Shown here one piece after another: positions 1-7,478 of a DNA stretch of 64,000 bases. The notes under the pieces were generated by a model. The model was not told the DNA's origin. It worked only from the letters and a program-made list of their open reading frames with translations, and did not search any database. This DNA comes from an uncultured Succinivibrio sp. (GTDB lineage Bacteria > Pseudomonadota > Gammaproteobacteria > Enterobacterales > Succinivibrionaceae): the NCBI GenBank assembly GCA_900767695.1, contig CAAGAC010000017.1, forward strand, positions 1 to 64,000, read 5' to 3'. Both the position numbers and the translations under genes were made by a program. The first letter of the stretch is position 1. The number at the start of each line of letters is the position of its first letter.

Positions 1-339
1 CAGAAGGAGCAGTTCTCCGACGGCGTCGGCTACTCCTGGATCGACGCGCTGCGCGACTACGCCGAGAAGAAGGTCTCCGACGAGAAGTTCGCCGAGGCGG
101 CCGTGCGCTTCCCGGTGAACACCCCGATGACCAAGGAGGCCTACCTCTACCGCGAGATCTTCGAGGATCTCTTCAAGCTCCCGTCGGCGGTGCAGACCGT
201 TCCGTACGGCAAGTCGGTAGCCTGCTCGACCCCGGCCGCGATCGCCTGGGACAAGAAGTTCGCCGAGCTTGCAGATCCCTCCGGGCGCGCCGTCACTGAC
301 GTGCACGACGAGGCCTACACCCTCGACCACAAGCTCTGA
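1..339 (+). CDS. asnB: Asparagine synthetase B (glutamine-hydrolysing), C-terminal part
   Basis: The reading frame is open from base 1 and stops at TGA 337-339, so only the last 112 codons are present. AsnB makes asparagine from aspartate, ATP and glutamine in the cytoplasm. The visible residues read QKEQFSDGVGYSWID, then RFPVNTPMTKEAYLYREIF and a tail with DPSGRAV; this is the ATP-pyrophosphatase-side C-terminus of AsnB and matches the enterobacterial protein almost word for word from memory. The N-terminal Cys-type glutaminase domain lies outside the window. A strong terminator follows 22 bp downstream, so the gene ends its own transcript. Identification is secure. Confidence 0.95.
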   Translation, partial: QKEQFSDGVGYSWIDALRDYAEKKVSDEKFAEAAVRFPVNTPMTKEAYLYREIFEDLFKLPSAVQTVPYGKSVACSTPAAIAWDKKFAELADPSGRAVTDVHDEAYTLDHKL

Positions 340-360
340 CTGCAAGTCAGCATTGCACGG

Positions 361-395
361 ATCCCCGCCCCGCAAGAGGCGGGGATCTCCGTTTT
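361..395 (+). terminator. Rho-independent terminator of asnB
   Basis: A perfect 9-bp stem (ATCCCCGCC / GGCGGGGAT) closes an 8-nt loop and is followed by CTCCGTTTT. Confidence 0.85.
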
Positions 396-403
396 CAGGC
401 CTG

Positions 404-409
404 TATAAT
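404..409 (+). promoter_or_regulatory. Consensus -10 (TATAAT) for the 417 gene
   Basis: TATAAT sits 7 bp before the ATG at 417, and no recognisable -35 lies 17 bp upstream. If it is used, the transcript would start at or next to the start codon, giving a leaderless mRNA. No Shine-Dalgarno sequence precedes 417, which fits. Confidence 0.45.
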
Positions 410-416
410 CCCTTCC

Positions 417-1454
417 ATGCAAAAGAACTCCCCACTGCGCGGGCTCACCCGCGTGCCCTACTTCCCGGAACTCGAGTCCTTCCGCGATCCCGAGGACAAG
501 GCGGACCTGAGCGCGCTCGTGCTCTCCTGCCTGCTCTACTGGGACAGCCTCGACTGCCACCGCGCCTTCAACGCCCGCCAGCACGCGGCCCAGCTCGCGC
601 GCTCGCTGCGAGTCTCCCCTGAGGGGGTCCTGAAGGCGCTTGCGCGCCTCACCTCCCTCGGGCTGCTCTCCTGCCGCGAGGAGACCTTTGAGACGCAGAG
701 CGAGGATCACTCGCGCCGCACCAAGACCGACTCCTTCTACACGGTAAACTTCCACGCGCTCCACGAGGCGCTAGTCGAGCACGGGATCCCGGTGCCGGTG
801 AAGGTGCTGCGCCTGGCAGCCGATGACAGCTTCGACTTCTTCACCTACCTAAGCCCCTACCGCCTGCCGCTTGAGCAGGGCCTGCTTGGCACCTGCGCGG
901 GCAGGGACTACGAGAAGGCCGCAAAGGCGGTGGCGCGGCTTGTCGCCGCGCTGTGCGCCGAGGACGACCTGGAGGAGTTCTCGCGCGCCTCGCTCGCCCC
1001 CGGCTGGCGCATGCTCGCCCAGCCGCCCTGCACGGCAGAGGGCATCGCCTCGCGCTGGGAGCGCGAGGGCGAGAGGGCCATCGATCTCGATCTCATGGAC
1101 GGGACGTTCTTCCTGCCCGACGCGGATGTCTTCGGCTCTGACAAGCACGTCGTGCGCCAGGGAGGCAAGGCCCGGGAGCCCAGGGATCTGGCCGCCGCCA
1201 TACTGCTGTGCTGCGCAGGATCCTGCCCCTCCCTCCACTTCGTCTCGGACCTTGGGCCTTCAGAGCTCTCGCGCGCCATCGCGCTTTGCCAGAGGCTCTC
1301 GGGCGTCATCCCGGTGATCGGGGATCCCTACTTTGAAAGCCTCGATCTTCTAGGCAGGGAGCGCGTGCAGGCCGAGGCGGCGCTTGAGGACGCTGGCGCC
1401 AGGATCGAGAGGGCGTCTGGCACAGGCGAGGAGGATTTGGATGAGCATTGCTGA
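417..1454 (+). CDS. Unknown protein with a winged-helix-like N-terminal region
   Basis: This gene encodes 345 aa and I do not recognise it. Residues about 55-85 (AARLRV-type stretch with SPEGVLKALARLTSLGLLSC) look like the recognition part of a MarR/replication-protein type winged helix. The rest has no motif I can name, no signal peptide and no membrane segment, so it is probably cytoplasmic. The start at 417 has no visible Shine-Dalgarno sequence but lies immediately after a TATAAT box, so it may be leaderless. The stop (1452-1454) lies inside the next gene, whose ATG is at 1441, so the two are translationally coupled and probably act together. A role in DNA or RNA binding is only a guess. 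Confidence 0.7.
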   Translation: MQKNSPLRGLTRVPYFPELESFRDPEDKADLSALVLSCLLYWDSLDCHRAFNARQHAAQLARSLRVSPEGVLKALARLTSLGLLSCREETFETQSEDHSRRTKTDSFYTVNFHALHEALVEHGIPVPVKVLRLAADDSFDFFTYLSPYRLPLEQGLLGTCAGRDYEKAAKAVARLVAALCAEDDLEEFSRASLAPGWRMLAQPPCTAEGIASRWEREGERAIDLDLMDGTFFLPDADVFGSDKHVVRQGGKAREPRDLAAAILLCCAGSCPSLHFVSDLGPSELSRAIALCQRLSGVIPVIGDPYFESLDLLGRERVQAEAALEDAGARIERASGTGEEDLDEHC

Positions 1455-2103
1455 CGAGAAGATCCCCTTCGAGGGAGTGCTGCTCTCGGTGCAGGCGCGC
1501 TCGGAGGTCTGGCGCTTTCGCGCCAAGAGGCGCTCGCACCGCGTAACGGGCTGCAACCTCTTCCTCAACGGGAAGGCTGGCGACAAGGAAGGGCGCTTCT
1601 CGATCGCAGTCGGGGAGAAGAACTTCCTGAAGACCGGCGCCAAGGCAGGCGACCGCATCAAAGGCACGGTGCGCAGAAAGCTCGATCCAGAGCTTGAGTA
1701 CGCCGGCTTCTACCGCGCCGCCTCCATCAGGATACTCGAGCCGGGCGAGGAGTCACCTTCCGTGGTGAAGAAGCCCGCGCCCTTCACCGGGGTGCCGCGC
1801 TGCAAGAGGGAGCTTGACCTGCGCGGGGCGAGGATGCTCGACGAGGAGCTGTGGAAGGGCAAGTGCTTCTCCTGCGTCTTCGCGACCATGGCCAACGTCC
1901 ACACCACCATCGGATTCGACCGCTTCGGCAGCGCGGTCGTGAAGAACGGCTTCGAGCCCTTCTGCTACGGGCCTTTCAATTGCCCGCTCTACAGCATGGG
2001 CATGCCCCGCAGGGTCCTTTCGGCAACCGGCAGGGCCACGGACAGCGGGCACCTTGACTGGATCTCCACCAAGTGCCGCCCGGAGGATCTCGACCAGAAC
2101 TGA
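1441..2103 (+). CDS. Unknown cysteine-rich protein, coupled to the 417 gene
   Basis: This gene encodes 220 aa. The start at 1441 is chosen because GAGGAG lies just upstream; it overlaps the previous gene by 14 bp. The first ~100 residues are rich in beta-type alternation and basic residues (FRAKRRSHRV, IKGTVRRK), consistent with a small beta-barrel such as an OB fold, but this is inference. The C-terminal half has a CxxC (GKCFSCVF) and a Cys-rich patch (EPFCYGPFNCPLYSMG) that I have seen in short uncharacterised bacterial proteins. Paired cysteines in a cytoplasmic protein suggest a metal or nucleic-acid site. No function can be assigned. A terminator follows directly. Confidence 0.7.
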   Translation: MSIADEKIPFEGVLLSVQARSEVWRFRAKRRSHRVTGCNLFLNGKAGDKEGRFSIAVGEKNFLKTGAKAGDRIKGTVRRKLDPELEYAGFYRAASIRILEPGEESPSVVKKPAPFTGVPRCKRELDLRGARMLDEELWKGKCFSCVFATMANVHTTIGFDRFGSAVVKNGFEPFCYGPFNCPLYSMGMPRRVLSATGRATDSGHLDWISTKCRPEDLDQN

Positions 2104-2109
2104 TCAAGG

Positions 2110-2131
2110 GCCGCGCCTGAGCGCGGCTTTT
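2110..2131 (+). terminator. Terminator after the unknown gene pair
   Basis: GCCGCGC-CTGA-GCGCGGC is followed by TTTT, a compact 7-bp stem with a tetraloop. Confidence 0.8.
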
Positions 2132-2142
2132 ATCCGCCTTCT

Positions 2143-2201
2143 CATATTGACGCTTATCTATGTTTGTCTTATCATTGCACGCATAGACAATCATCAATAT
2201 G
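2143..2201 (+). promoter_or_regulatory. ars promoter with long inverted-repeat operator
   Basis: The -35 TTGACG (2147-2152) and -10 TATCAT (2170-2175) are 17 bp apart. Around them lie two 20-bp arms, 2143-2162 and 2182-2201, which are reverse complements at 17 of 20 positions (CATATTGA outermost, TCTATG innermost). The left arm covers the -35 and the right arm covers the transcription start. An ArsR dimer bound to either arm would block RNA polymerase, the usual mode of repression for this family. Confidence 0.8.
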
Positions 2202-2210
2202 GAGACTCGA

Positions 2211-2549
2211 ATGGACGATGCCGCGATCACCTCGGTTTGCAAGGCGCTATCCGATCCAAACCGCCTGAGGATAGTCAGGATGCTCTCGGGCTCGGAGAAG
2301 TGCGCCTGCGTGCTCCTCGAAAAGCTCGGCATAACCCAGCCAACGCTCTCCCACCACATGAAGGTTCTCGCCGAGTGCTCGCTGGTCAGCGCGAGGAAGG
2401 ACGGGAAGTGGATGCGCTACTCGCTTGACTGTGCCACGCTCACGGCCTTCAAGGGCTTCATCGCCTCGCTTGAATGCGAGGGCTGCGGCGGCGAAGAGGA
2501 GAGACAGGACAGCGTGAGACCCTGCTCCTGCAAGGATGGATGCGAATGA
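2211..2549 (+). CDS. arsR: ArsR-family metalloregulatory repressor
   Basis: This gene encodes 112 aa. The ATG at 2211 is preferred over 2199 because GGAG (2201-2204) lies 6 nt upstream of it. The protein is a winged-helix repressor of the ArsR/SmtB type: residues 11-25 carry the ALSDPNRLRIV signature and residues 41-53 are the recognition helix (ITQPTLSHHMKVL). Cys31 and Cys33 in KCACVLLE match the As(III)-binding CxC of helix 3 in classical ArsR. The C-terminus adds further cysteines (CEGCGG, CSCKDGC) that could give another metal site. It presumably represses its own operon through the dyad at 2143-2201. The stop overlaps the acr3 start in an ATGA. Confidence 0.93.
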   Translation: MDDAAITSVCKALSDPNRLRIVRMLSGSEKCACVLLEKLGITQPTLSHHMKVLAECSLVSARKDGKWMRYSLDCATLTAFKGFIASLECEGCGGEEERQDSVRPCSCKDGCE

Positions 2550-3601
2550 CCGCTCAGGCCGGGGCCATCAGCCCCTTCCAGAGGCACCTCACGCTGTGGG
2601 TGCTGCTGTGCATGATCCTGGGCGTCGCCGCAGGAAGGCTTTTTCCCGCCCTGCCCGAGGCTCTAGGGCGGATGCAGGCATTCGGGATCTCAATCCCGCT
2701 TGCCGTCCTCATCTGGGTGATGATCTACCCGATGATGGTCAGGGTCGACTTCAAAAGCGTGCTCGACGCCGGCAGGCACCCGCGCGGCCTTCTGTTGACC
2801 TGGGCGGTGAACTGGCTCGTGAAGCCGTTCACGATGTTTGCCATCGCCTGGCTCTTCCTGTGCGTGTTTTTCAAGGATCTCATCGCCCCGGATCTTGCGC
2901 GCGGGTACCTTGCAGGCGCCGTGCTGCTGGGGGCGGCGCCCTGCACGGCGATGGTCTTCGTGTGGAGCGCCCTCGTGCGCGGCAATCCCGCCTACACCGT
3001 GGTGCAGGTCGCGACCAACGATCTCATCATCCTCATTGCCTTCGCGCCCATAGTTAAGCTTCTGCTTGGAGTGTCCGAGGTCGAGGTGCCCTCCGGGGTG
3101 CTCGCGGCAAGCGTGATCCTCTTCGTGGCGATCCCGCTTGCAGCCGGCGTGCTGACCCGCGTCCTGGCGGTGAGGATCAGGGGACGGGAGTGGCTTGACG
3201 GGGTGTTCCTCAGGAAGGCGGGCAGCCTCACGACCGGCGCGCTGCTGCTCACGCTCGTCATGATCTTCATGATGCAGTCGGGCGTGATCGCGCGGACTCC
3301 TCTGGACATCGCGCTCATCGCCGTGCCGCTGGTCGTCCAGACCTTCGTGGTGTTCTTCCTCGCCTATCTCGCCTCCCGCGCGCTCAGGCTCCCCTTCTCC
3401 ATCGCCGCGCCTGCGGGGATGATCGGGGCGTCGAACTTCTTCGAGCTTGCCGTGGCGGTCGCGGTGGCGCTCTTCGGGGCCTCGAGCCCAGCTGCGCTGG
3501 CAACCACGGTCGGGGTTCTCACCGAGGTGCCGATCATGCTCGCGCTCGTAAAAATTGCCAATGCAACCAGGGGGTGGTTCAGAAATGCCCAGGAAGATTG
3601 A
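2546..3601 (+). CDS. acr3: Arsenite efflux permease, ACR3 family
   Basis: This gene encodes 351 aa with about ten hydrophobic segments, an inner-membrane transporter that expels arsenite using the proton motive force. The family hallmark LGAAPCTAMVFVWS is present with the essential cysteine at residue 133, and the late motif NFFELAVAVAVALFG is also there. It belongs to ACR3, not the unrelated ArsB family. Translation is coupled to arsR (ATGA overlap at 2546-2549), and its 3' end overlaps arsC by 17 bp, so this is one operon: arsR-acr3-arsC. Expression should be induced by arsenite through ArsR. Confidence 0.94.
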   Translation: MTAQAGAISPFQRHLTLWVLLCMILGVAAGRLFPALPEALGRMQAFGISIPLAVLIWVMIYPMMVRVDFKSVLDAGRHPRGLLLTWAVNWLVKPFTMFAIAWLFLCVFFKDLIAPDLARGYLAGAVLLGAAPCTAMVFVWSALVRGNPAYTVVQVATNDLIILIAFAPIVKLLLGVSEVEVPSGVLAASVILFVAIPLAAGVLTRVLAVRIRGREWLDGVFLRKAGSLTTGALLLTLVMIFMMQSGVIARTPLDIALIAVPLVVQTFVVFFLAYLASRALRLPFSIAAPAGMIGASNFFELAVAVAVALFGASSPAALATTVGVLTEVPIMLALVKIANATRGWFRNAQED

Positions 3602-3974
3602 GGTCGCGTTCATCTGCACGCACAACGCCTGCAGGAGCCAGGCGGCCGAGGCATTTGCCAGGGCCCCCGGAGCCGAGGAGCTATCCTTCAGCTCGGCGGG
3701 TTCCCATCCTGCCTCCGAGGTCGATCCGGATGCGCGCAGGGTGCTGCGCGAGCGCTACGGGCTTGACCTCTCGGGCCGCGCGCCAAAGGGGATCTCGGAG
3801 ATCCCGCATCCTGACTACGCGGTCTCGATGGGATGCGGCGTGGCCTGACCATTTGCGGGCAGGCCCTTTGACGAGGACTGGGGCCTTGCCGATCCGACAG
3901 GCCTTGGCGGCATCCCTGCGCGCAGGCATGTGCCGAGGGAGGCATCGACCTCCGGCGCCACCGGCGCGAGGGGC
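3585..3974 (+). pseudogene. arsC: arsC, thioredoxin-type arsenate reductase, interrupted and 3'-truncated
   Basis: The start at 3585 overlaps acr3. The 87 codons up to TGA 3846-3848 are a normal low-molecular-weight-phosphatase-type ArsC: the P-loop CTHNACRS (Cys11, Arg17) is intact and Cys84 in MGCG is present. The TGA stands where relatives have a Cys (MGCGV-x-CP), and the same frame then continues with PFAGRPFDEDWGLADPTG, clearly ArsC sequence, before losing similarity at about 3905 and running to TAG 3975-3977. The last ~30 residues of the family are missing and unrelated sequence is joined on. I read this as a nonsense mutation plus a deletion. Selenocysteine at the TGA is possible in principle but not supported. 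Arsenate reduction by this operon is probably lost, while arsenite efflux remains. Confidence 0.8.
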
Positions 3975-3977
3975 TAG

Positions 3978-4415
3978 GGCTACGAGCAGCTGCCATCGTG
4001 CTTTGGCGCGCGCATCTACGCGCACGAGTACCTCGTCCACACCATGGCGTTCGACGAGCTCGACAGCGACGAGCAGGCCCTCTACCTGGTGCTGCTCATG
4101 CTGGGCGCCCTGGGCAGGACCTCGGCAAGCTACGAGGAGCTCTACCGCTGGCTCAATGCGATGTGGGCGCCCGACGAGGCCCCGTTCTCCAAGGAGATGA
4201 TCCAGCTTCTCGCAGGAGACATCTGCAACGTCATCGACATGTTCCCCGACTTCACGGTTCCGCCCGATGTCCTGGCCGCGGCGGCTCCCGAGGAGAAGCT
4301 TAATAAGAGCATGCCTGTCTTCGACGGGATAGACGGCGACGCGGACTCCGTCTACTTCAGGCTCTCCGACGCCGCGCTCAAGCTGTTGTGCGTTGAGGAG
4401 AAGCCAAAGGAGTGA
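3978..4415 (+). pseudogene. 3' part of an unrelated unknown gene fused to arsC debris
   Basis: After TAG 3975-3977 the same frame stays open to TGA 4413-4415. The first residues (GYEQLPSCFGARIYAHEY) look genuinely protein-like, so the coding sequence once began further upstream. A possible restart is ATG 4044, which would give 123 aa (MAFDELDSDEQALYLVLL...), but it has no Shine-Dalgarno sequence. The product is acidic, helical and unrecognised. The simplest reading is a deletion that removed the 5' part of this gene and the 3' end of arsC and joined the remnants. A bidirectional terminator follows. Confidence 0.6.
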
Positions 4416-4449
4416 GGCTTGGCTTTATTTGCAGCAAGGCTCCGATTTC

Positions 4450-4479
4450 AAAAGGCGCTGGCTCAGGCCAGCGCCTTTT
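4450..4479. terminator. Bidirectional terminator between convergent genes
   Basis: AAAAGGCGCTGGC-TCAG-GCCAGCGCCTTTT is a perfect 13-bp inverted repeat with A-run and T-run on its two sides, so it serves both the ars side (+) and the macrodomain gene (-). Confidence 0.9.
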
Positions 4480-4488
4480 GCCATGGCG

Positions 4489-5376
4489 CTACTGACTGTC
4501 CGCCCCTCCCGGAGCCTTGACGTTCCACAGCGCCGAGAGGCGCGCTTCCTTGGGGGCCTTGTCCGGATTGAGCTGCTTCTCGCGCAGATCCTTCATCACG
4601 TAGTCGTAGGCCTCGGCGTCGACCTGCTCGAACACCACGAAGATCACCTCCGGATCGTCCGGATGCGCCGCAAGATCGCCTAGCACCGCAGGCACCGCGA
4701 CCGATGCCGCCTCGGTGTGCGGGAAGGAAAAGGCGCCGGTGGAGATGCAGGGGAAGGCGATGGACTTGAAGCCGTTCTCGCGCGCCGCCTTCAGGCAGTT
4801 CGTGTAGCACGCGGCAAGATCAGCCCTGTCCTGCGCTGTGAGCGGCCCCGAGATGGTCGGCCCCACGGTGTGGATCACATGGGAGGCCTTGAGGTTCCAG
4901 CCCCTGGTCACCACCGCGCAGCCGACTGGAGCCGGATGGCCCAGCTTGTCCATGATCCCGGCGCACTCGAAGCGCAGCTCGAGGCCTGCAGCCGAGTGGA
5001 TGCAGTTGTCGATGCAGTTGTGGCCTGCGATGAAGCAGCCTAGCAGCGATGAGTTTGCCGCGTTGACTATGGCGTCCGCCTTGATGTTGAGGATGTCGCC
5101 GCGGTAGACGCGCGCCTTGGGCGAGAGGAGCGAGGGCTTGAGAAGCCCGAAGGTCACGGTCGGCCTCTCGTCGCGCTCCTCGGACAGCAGCTGGTCCTGC
5201 AGCGGAAAGAACTCCTCGGGCGGGCGGCGCCTTACCTGGCACATGTTCATGAGGCCGCGGAGCAGCATGCGCTGCGCCTCGTAGGAGCCTCCAAACTGCC
5301 CTGCCTGGCCCTTGAGCGAAGGCGTGGCGTTGAGCAGCATTCCGATCATGCTTGAAACCGCCGATGCGCGATCCAT
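4489..5376 (-). CDS. Zinc-type macrodomain protein-ADP-ribose hydrolase
   Basis: This gene encodes 295 aa. The start is set at MDRASAVSS because GGAGGGAA precedes it; an upstream in-frame start lacks a ribosome site. The protein has an N-terminal helical extension (about residues 1-85) and then a macrodomain: GDILNIKADAIVNAANS (94-110) binds ADP-ribose, and C114, H119 and C121 in GCFIAGHNCIDNCIH match the zinc-binding set of bacterial zinc-dependent macrodomains. Later motifs HVIHTVGP and CISTGAFSFP are the rest of the binding cleft. The family removes ADP-ribose from proteins. In other bacteria it often sits with a sirtuin and a lipoylated GcvH-like protein; no such partners are here. The gene stands alone between terminators. 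TAG 4489-4491 is its stop. Confidence 0.88.
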   Translation of the reverse strand: MDRASAVSSMIGMLLNATPSLKGQAGQFGGSYEAQRMLLRGLMNMCQVRRRPPEEFFPLQDQLLSEERDERPTVTFGLLKPSLLSPKARVYRGDILNIKADAIVNAANSSLLGCFIAGHNCIDNCIHSAAGLELRFECAGIMDKLGHPAPVGCAVVTRGWNLKASHVIHTVGPTISGPLTAQDRADLAACYTNCLKAARENGFKSIAFPCISTGAFSFPHTEAASVAVPAVLGDLAAHPDDPEVIFVVFEQVDAEAYDYVMKDLREKQLNPDKAPKEARLSALWNVKAPGGADSQ

Positions 5377-5451
5377 TGAAGTTCCCTCCTGCTGTTGATT
5401 TTCTTGAGCAATCTTATCCCACAGCCGATCCCGATGCTGGGCTTGCGCGCA

Positions 5452-5488
5452 CAAAAGAGGGCCCCCGGGGATCGCTCCCCGGGGGCCC
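5452..5488 (-). terminator. Terminator of hsp20 copy 1
   Basis: A 13-bp perfect GC stem (GGGCCCCCGGGGA and its complement, 5459-5488) ends, read on the minus strand, in TCTTTTGT. The same core occurs at 9356-9387. Confidence 0.85.
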
Positions 5489-5536
5489 TGCCTCCTTACC
5501 CTGGCCTTTTGGGCTCAGGCGATGCTCAGATGCGCA

Positions 5537-5971
5537 TCAGTGAACCACGATCTGGGTGTTCTTCTGCTGATCCTTGGCCTTCCTCACCTCGACCTTCAAA
5601 AGGCCGTTGTCGAAGCTGGCGTCGATCCCGCTGGGATCCGCATCCTCGAAGGAGAACTGGCGCTCGTAGCTGCCCTCGGAGCGCTCGTGCACCACGTAGC
5701 CGTTCTTGTCCTTCTCGTCCTTGCTCTCGGAGCGCACCGCGTTCACGGTCAGGACGCCGTCGTTGAAGGAGAGCTTGATGTCCTTCTTGTCAACGCCGGG
5801 GATCTCGGACTTGAGCTCGTAGTGATCGCCCTTGTCCACGATGTCGGTCTTCATCTCAGGGGCAACCTGGCCCTTGAAGAAGTCGAAGTCAGCGAGCGGA
5901 CGGGCAAACCAGTCGAAGATCGTCGGGGTGTAGTTCTTGTTGCCGAAAACCTTGCTCATCTTGTTAGCCAT
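5537..5971 (-). CDS. Small heat-shock protein Hsp20, copy 1
   Basis: This gene encodes 144 aa, a usual length for bacterial small heat-shock proteins, which are ATP-independent holdases that keep unfolding proteins soluble in the cytoplasm. The alpha-crystallin domain spans about residues 38-135, with the conserved GVDKKDIKLSFNDGVLTV strand region and the later DPSGIDASFDNGLLKVEV. The N-terminal arm carries FDWFARPLADFDFF. ATG 5971 is preceded by GGAG. A sigma-32-like promoter lies at 6033-6061 and a hairpin sits right before the ribosome site. Copy 2 is its closest relative in the window (shared FARPL arm and TDIVDKGD); copy 3 is more distant. Confidence 0.95.
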   Translation of the reverse strand: MANKMSKVFGNKNYTPTIFDWFARPLADFDFFKGQVAPEMKTDIVDKGDHYELKSEIPGVDKKDIKLSFNDGVLTVNAVRSESKDEKDKNGYVVHERSEGSYERQFSFEDADPSGIDASFDNGLLKVEVRKAKDQQKNTQIVVH

Positions 5972-5986
5972 AATCTCAACTCCTTA

Positions 5987-6004
5987 TCCGCGGTGTCCCG
6001 CGGA
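5987..6004 (-). promoter_or_regulatory. Leader hairpin directly upstream of the hsp20-1 ribosome site
   Basis: TCCGCGG-N4-CCGCGGA is a perfect 7-bp stem whose 3' side ends 3 nt before GGAG on the minus strand. Comparable hairpins precede hsp20 copies 2 and 3. Confidence 0.6.
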
Positions 6005-6032
6005 TCAACTTCCTTTTCTTTTTACACTTCAA

Positions 6033-6061
6033 TAAGTGGGGTCGGAGGGCTGGATTTAAAG
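6033..6061 (-). promoter_or_regulatory. Sigma-32-like promoter of hsp20 copy 1
   Basis: On the minus strand CTTTAAA and CCCCACTTA are 13 bp apart, close to the heat-shock consensus CTTGAAA-N13/14-CCCCATNTA. The -10 overlaps a palindrome CACTT-N4-AAGTG (6025-6038) that recurs upstream of hsp20 copy 2. Confidence 0.65.
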
Positions 6062-6335
6062 GGTCTTGATATTTCTTTTCAAATATCTAACAAATAGTTA
6101 GGCAATTCAGGAATGTTTTAGGCACGCCTGGCGATGCGCGCGGAAGAGGATCTTGAAAAGGCGTGGGCGGGTGCCTGCGCCGAGGCAGCGCCCTGATCCT
6201 CTGCGGGCCTTGCGCCGCTTACGCGTTGCGATCTTGCGGCGAAAATGATCATGCCCGCGCGATGGCGGGCATGGATTGGGATTGAGAGGATCCGGACTGG
6301 ACTGAAGGCGCGCCCAGCGCGCCTTCTGACATCTG
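6062..6335. other. Gene-free stretch with two hairpins
   Basis: I see no credible gene here. A perfect 8-bp stem lies at 6251-6272 (ATGCCCGC-N6-GCGGGCAT) and a 10-bp stem at 6304-6326 (GAAGGCGCGC-cca-complement). The second is the likely end of the minus-strand mutarotase-like gene although it has no T-run. Confidence 0.5.
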
Positions 6336-7211
6336 TCAGCCCAGCTCTATCACGTAGCCGTTCGTGTACTTCTGGGCGGGGCTCAGGCGGATGAGGCCTG
6401 CCTTGTGCCTGAAGTCGCCGTCGGTGTCGGCATCGTCGGGCCTGCCGATCCACGGCTCGATGCAGACGAAGGGCGCGCCGCCCTTGGTCGGGGTCCAGAT
6501 CCCCCAGTACGGGAAGTCGGGGGCGATGACCTTGACGTAGCGGCTGGTCTTGTCGGAGCGCAGCGCGAGGCTGCCCGAGCGCAGGCGGTCGAAGAGCAGC
6601 ACGTCGTCCTTGAACATGCCGTAGCCGAGGTCGAGCCTCCTGCCCTTGAGCGTGCCGCACTCCTTTTTCTGGTAGAGGCCGCCTTCCTTGGTGGTCAGCA
6701 GGATCGGGGTGTCCTCCTCGGTGTCGAACTCGATGTAGCAGTCCTCGAACTTGAGGCCATCGTCGAGCGGGCAGCGGAAGGCCGGGTGGGCGCCTATGGA
6801 GAAGAGCATCTCGTTCTGATCGCGGTTCTCGACGGCCCAGAGCACGAGGATGCGCCTGCCCTCGAGGCGGTAGCCTATCGAGAGCTTGAACTGCCAGGGG
6901 TAGCACTCAAGAGTCTGCTCGGAGGACTCGAGGCTGAAGCTTATGAAGCCGTCGCCCTCAGTGACCTTTTTTAGCTCCGAGGTGCGGGTGAAGCCGTGGG
7001 TCGGGAGCGAGTAGGTCCTGCCGTGGAAGCGGTACTGCTTGTCCTTGAGCCTGCCAACTATGGGGAAGAGCGTCGGCGAGCTGAACTGCCACCAGGCGGG
7101 ATCCCCGTTCCACAGGTACTCGTGGCCGTCCTTCTTTGACTTTATAGAGCGGATCTCGGCTCCCTGATCGCGCACCTGGATCTCAAGGAACTCGTTTGAA
7201 ACGACGTGCAT
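6336..7211 (-). CDS. Aldose 1-epimerase (mutarotase) family protein, LacX-like
   Basis: This gene encodes 291 aa. The start is set at MHVVSNEF, preceded by AGGAGG at 7 nt; an upstream ATG has no such site. The fold is the galactose-mutarotase beta-sandwich: RDQGAEIRSIKSK near the N-terminus, FPIVGRLKDKQY (sugar-binding face), a HGF motif (residues ~75-80), GAHPAFRCPL with the conserved His-Pro, and CIEPWIGRPDDAD near the C-terminus. The length and the PW.GRPD ending fit the LacX/YeaD-like branch, which interconverts anomers of aldoses or sugar phosphates. The substrate is not readable from sequence. It is transcribed alone, between hsp20-1 and a divergent MFS gene. Confidence 0.85.
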   Translation of the reverse strand: MHVVSNEFLEIQVRDQGAEIRSIKSKKDGHEYLWNGDPAWWQFSSPTLFPIVGRLKDKQYRFHGRTYSLPTHGFTRTSELKKVTEGDGFISFSLESSEQTLECYPWQFKLSIGYRLEGRRILVLWAVENRDQNEMLFSIGAHPAFRCPLDDGLKFEDCYIEFDTEEDTPILLTTKEGGLYQKKECGTLKGRRLDLGYGMFKDDVLLFDRLRSGSLALRSDKTSRYVKVIAPDFPYWGIWTPTKGGAPFVCIEPWIGRPDDADTDGDFRHKAGLIRLSPAQKYTNGYVIELG

Positions 7212-7478
7212 CTGATGCCTCCTGGTTGAAGTCTCCATCCCATGATTTTAAGCGAACTGCCAGCACGCAAGAAAGGCCGAAACGTCACGGAAGCGCGATT
7301 TTGCGCAATGTGGTCAACCAAGTCCAGCCGGAATGGCACCTGTCCGTCCCGCGCCGCCGCGGCGCGGCGCCCTGCGGCAGACTCCATGCCATGACTGCAA
7401 AAATGTCAGATGAGGCGAGTGCTGAAGGGCGGGCGCGGGCGCTATACTTTGCGCGCTTTCATGAAACGGGATACGGGA

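Noticed and set aside
3846..3848. Selenocysteine at the TGA inside arsC
   Set aside because: I see no stable stem-loop with the bacterial SECIS layout just downstream, and the same frame hits TAG at 3975 after losing similarity, so decay explains it better.
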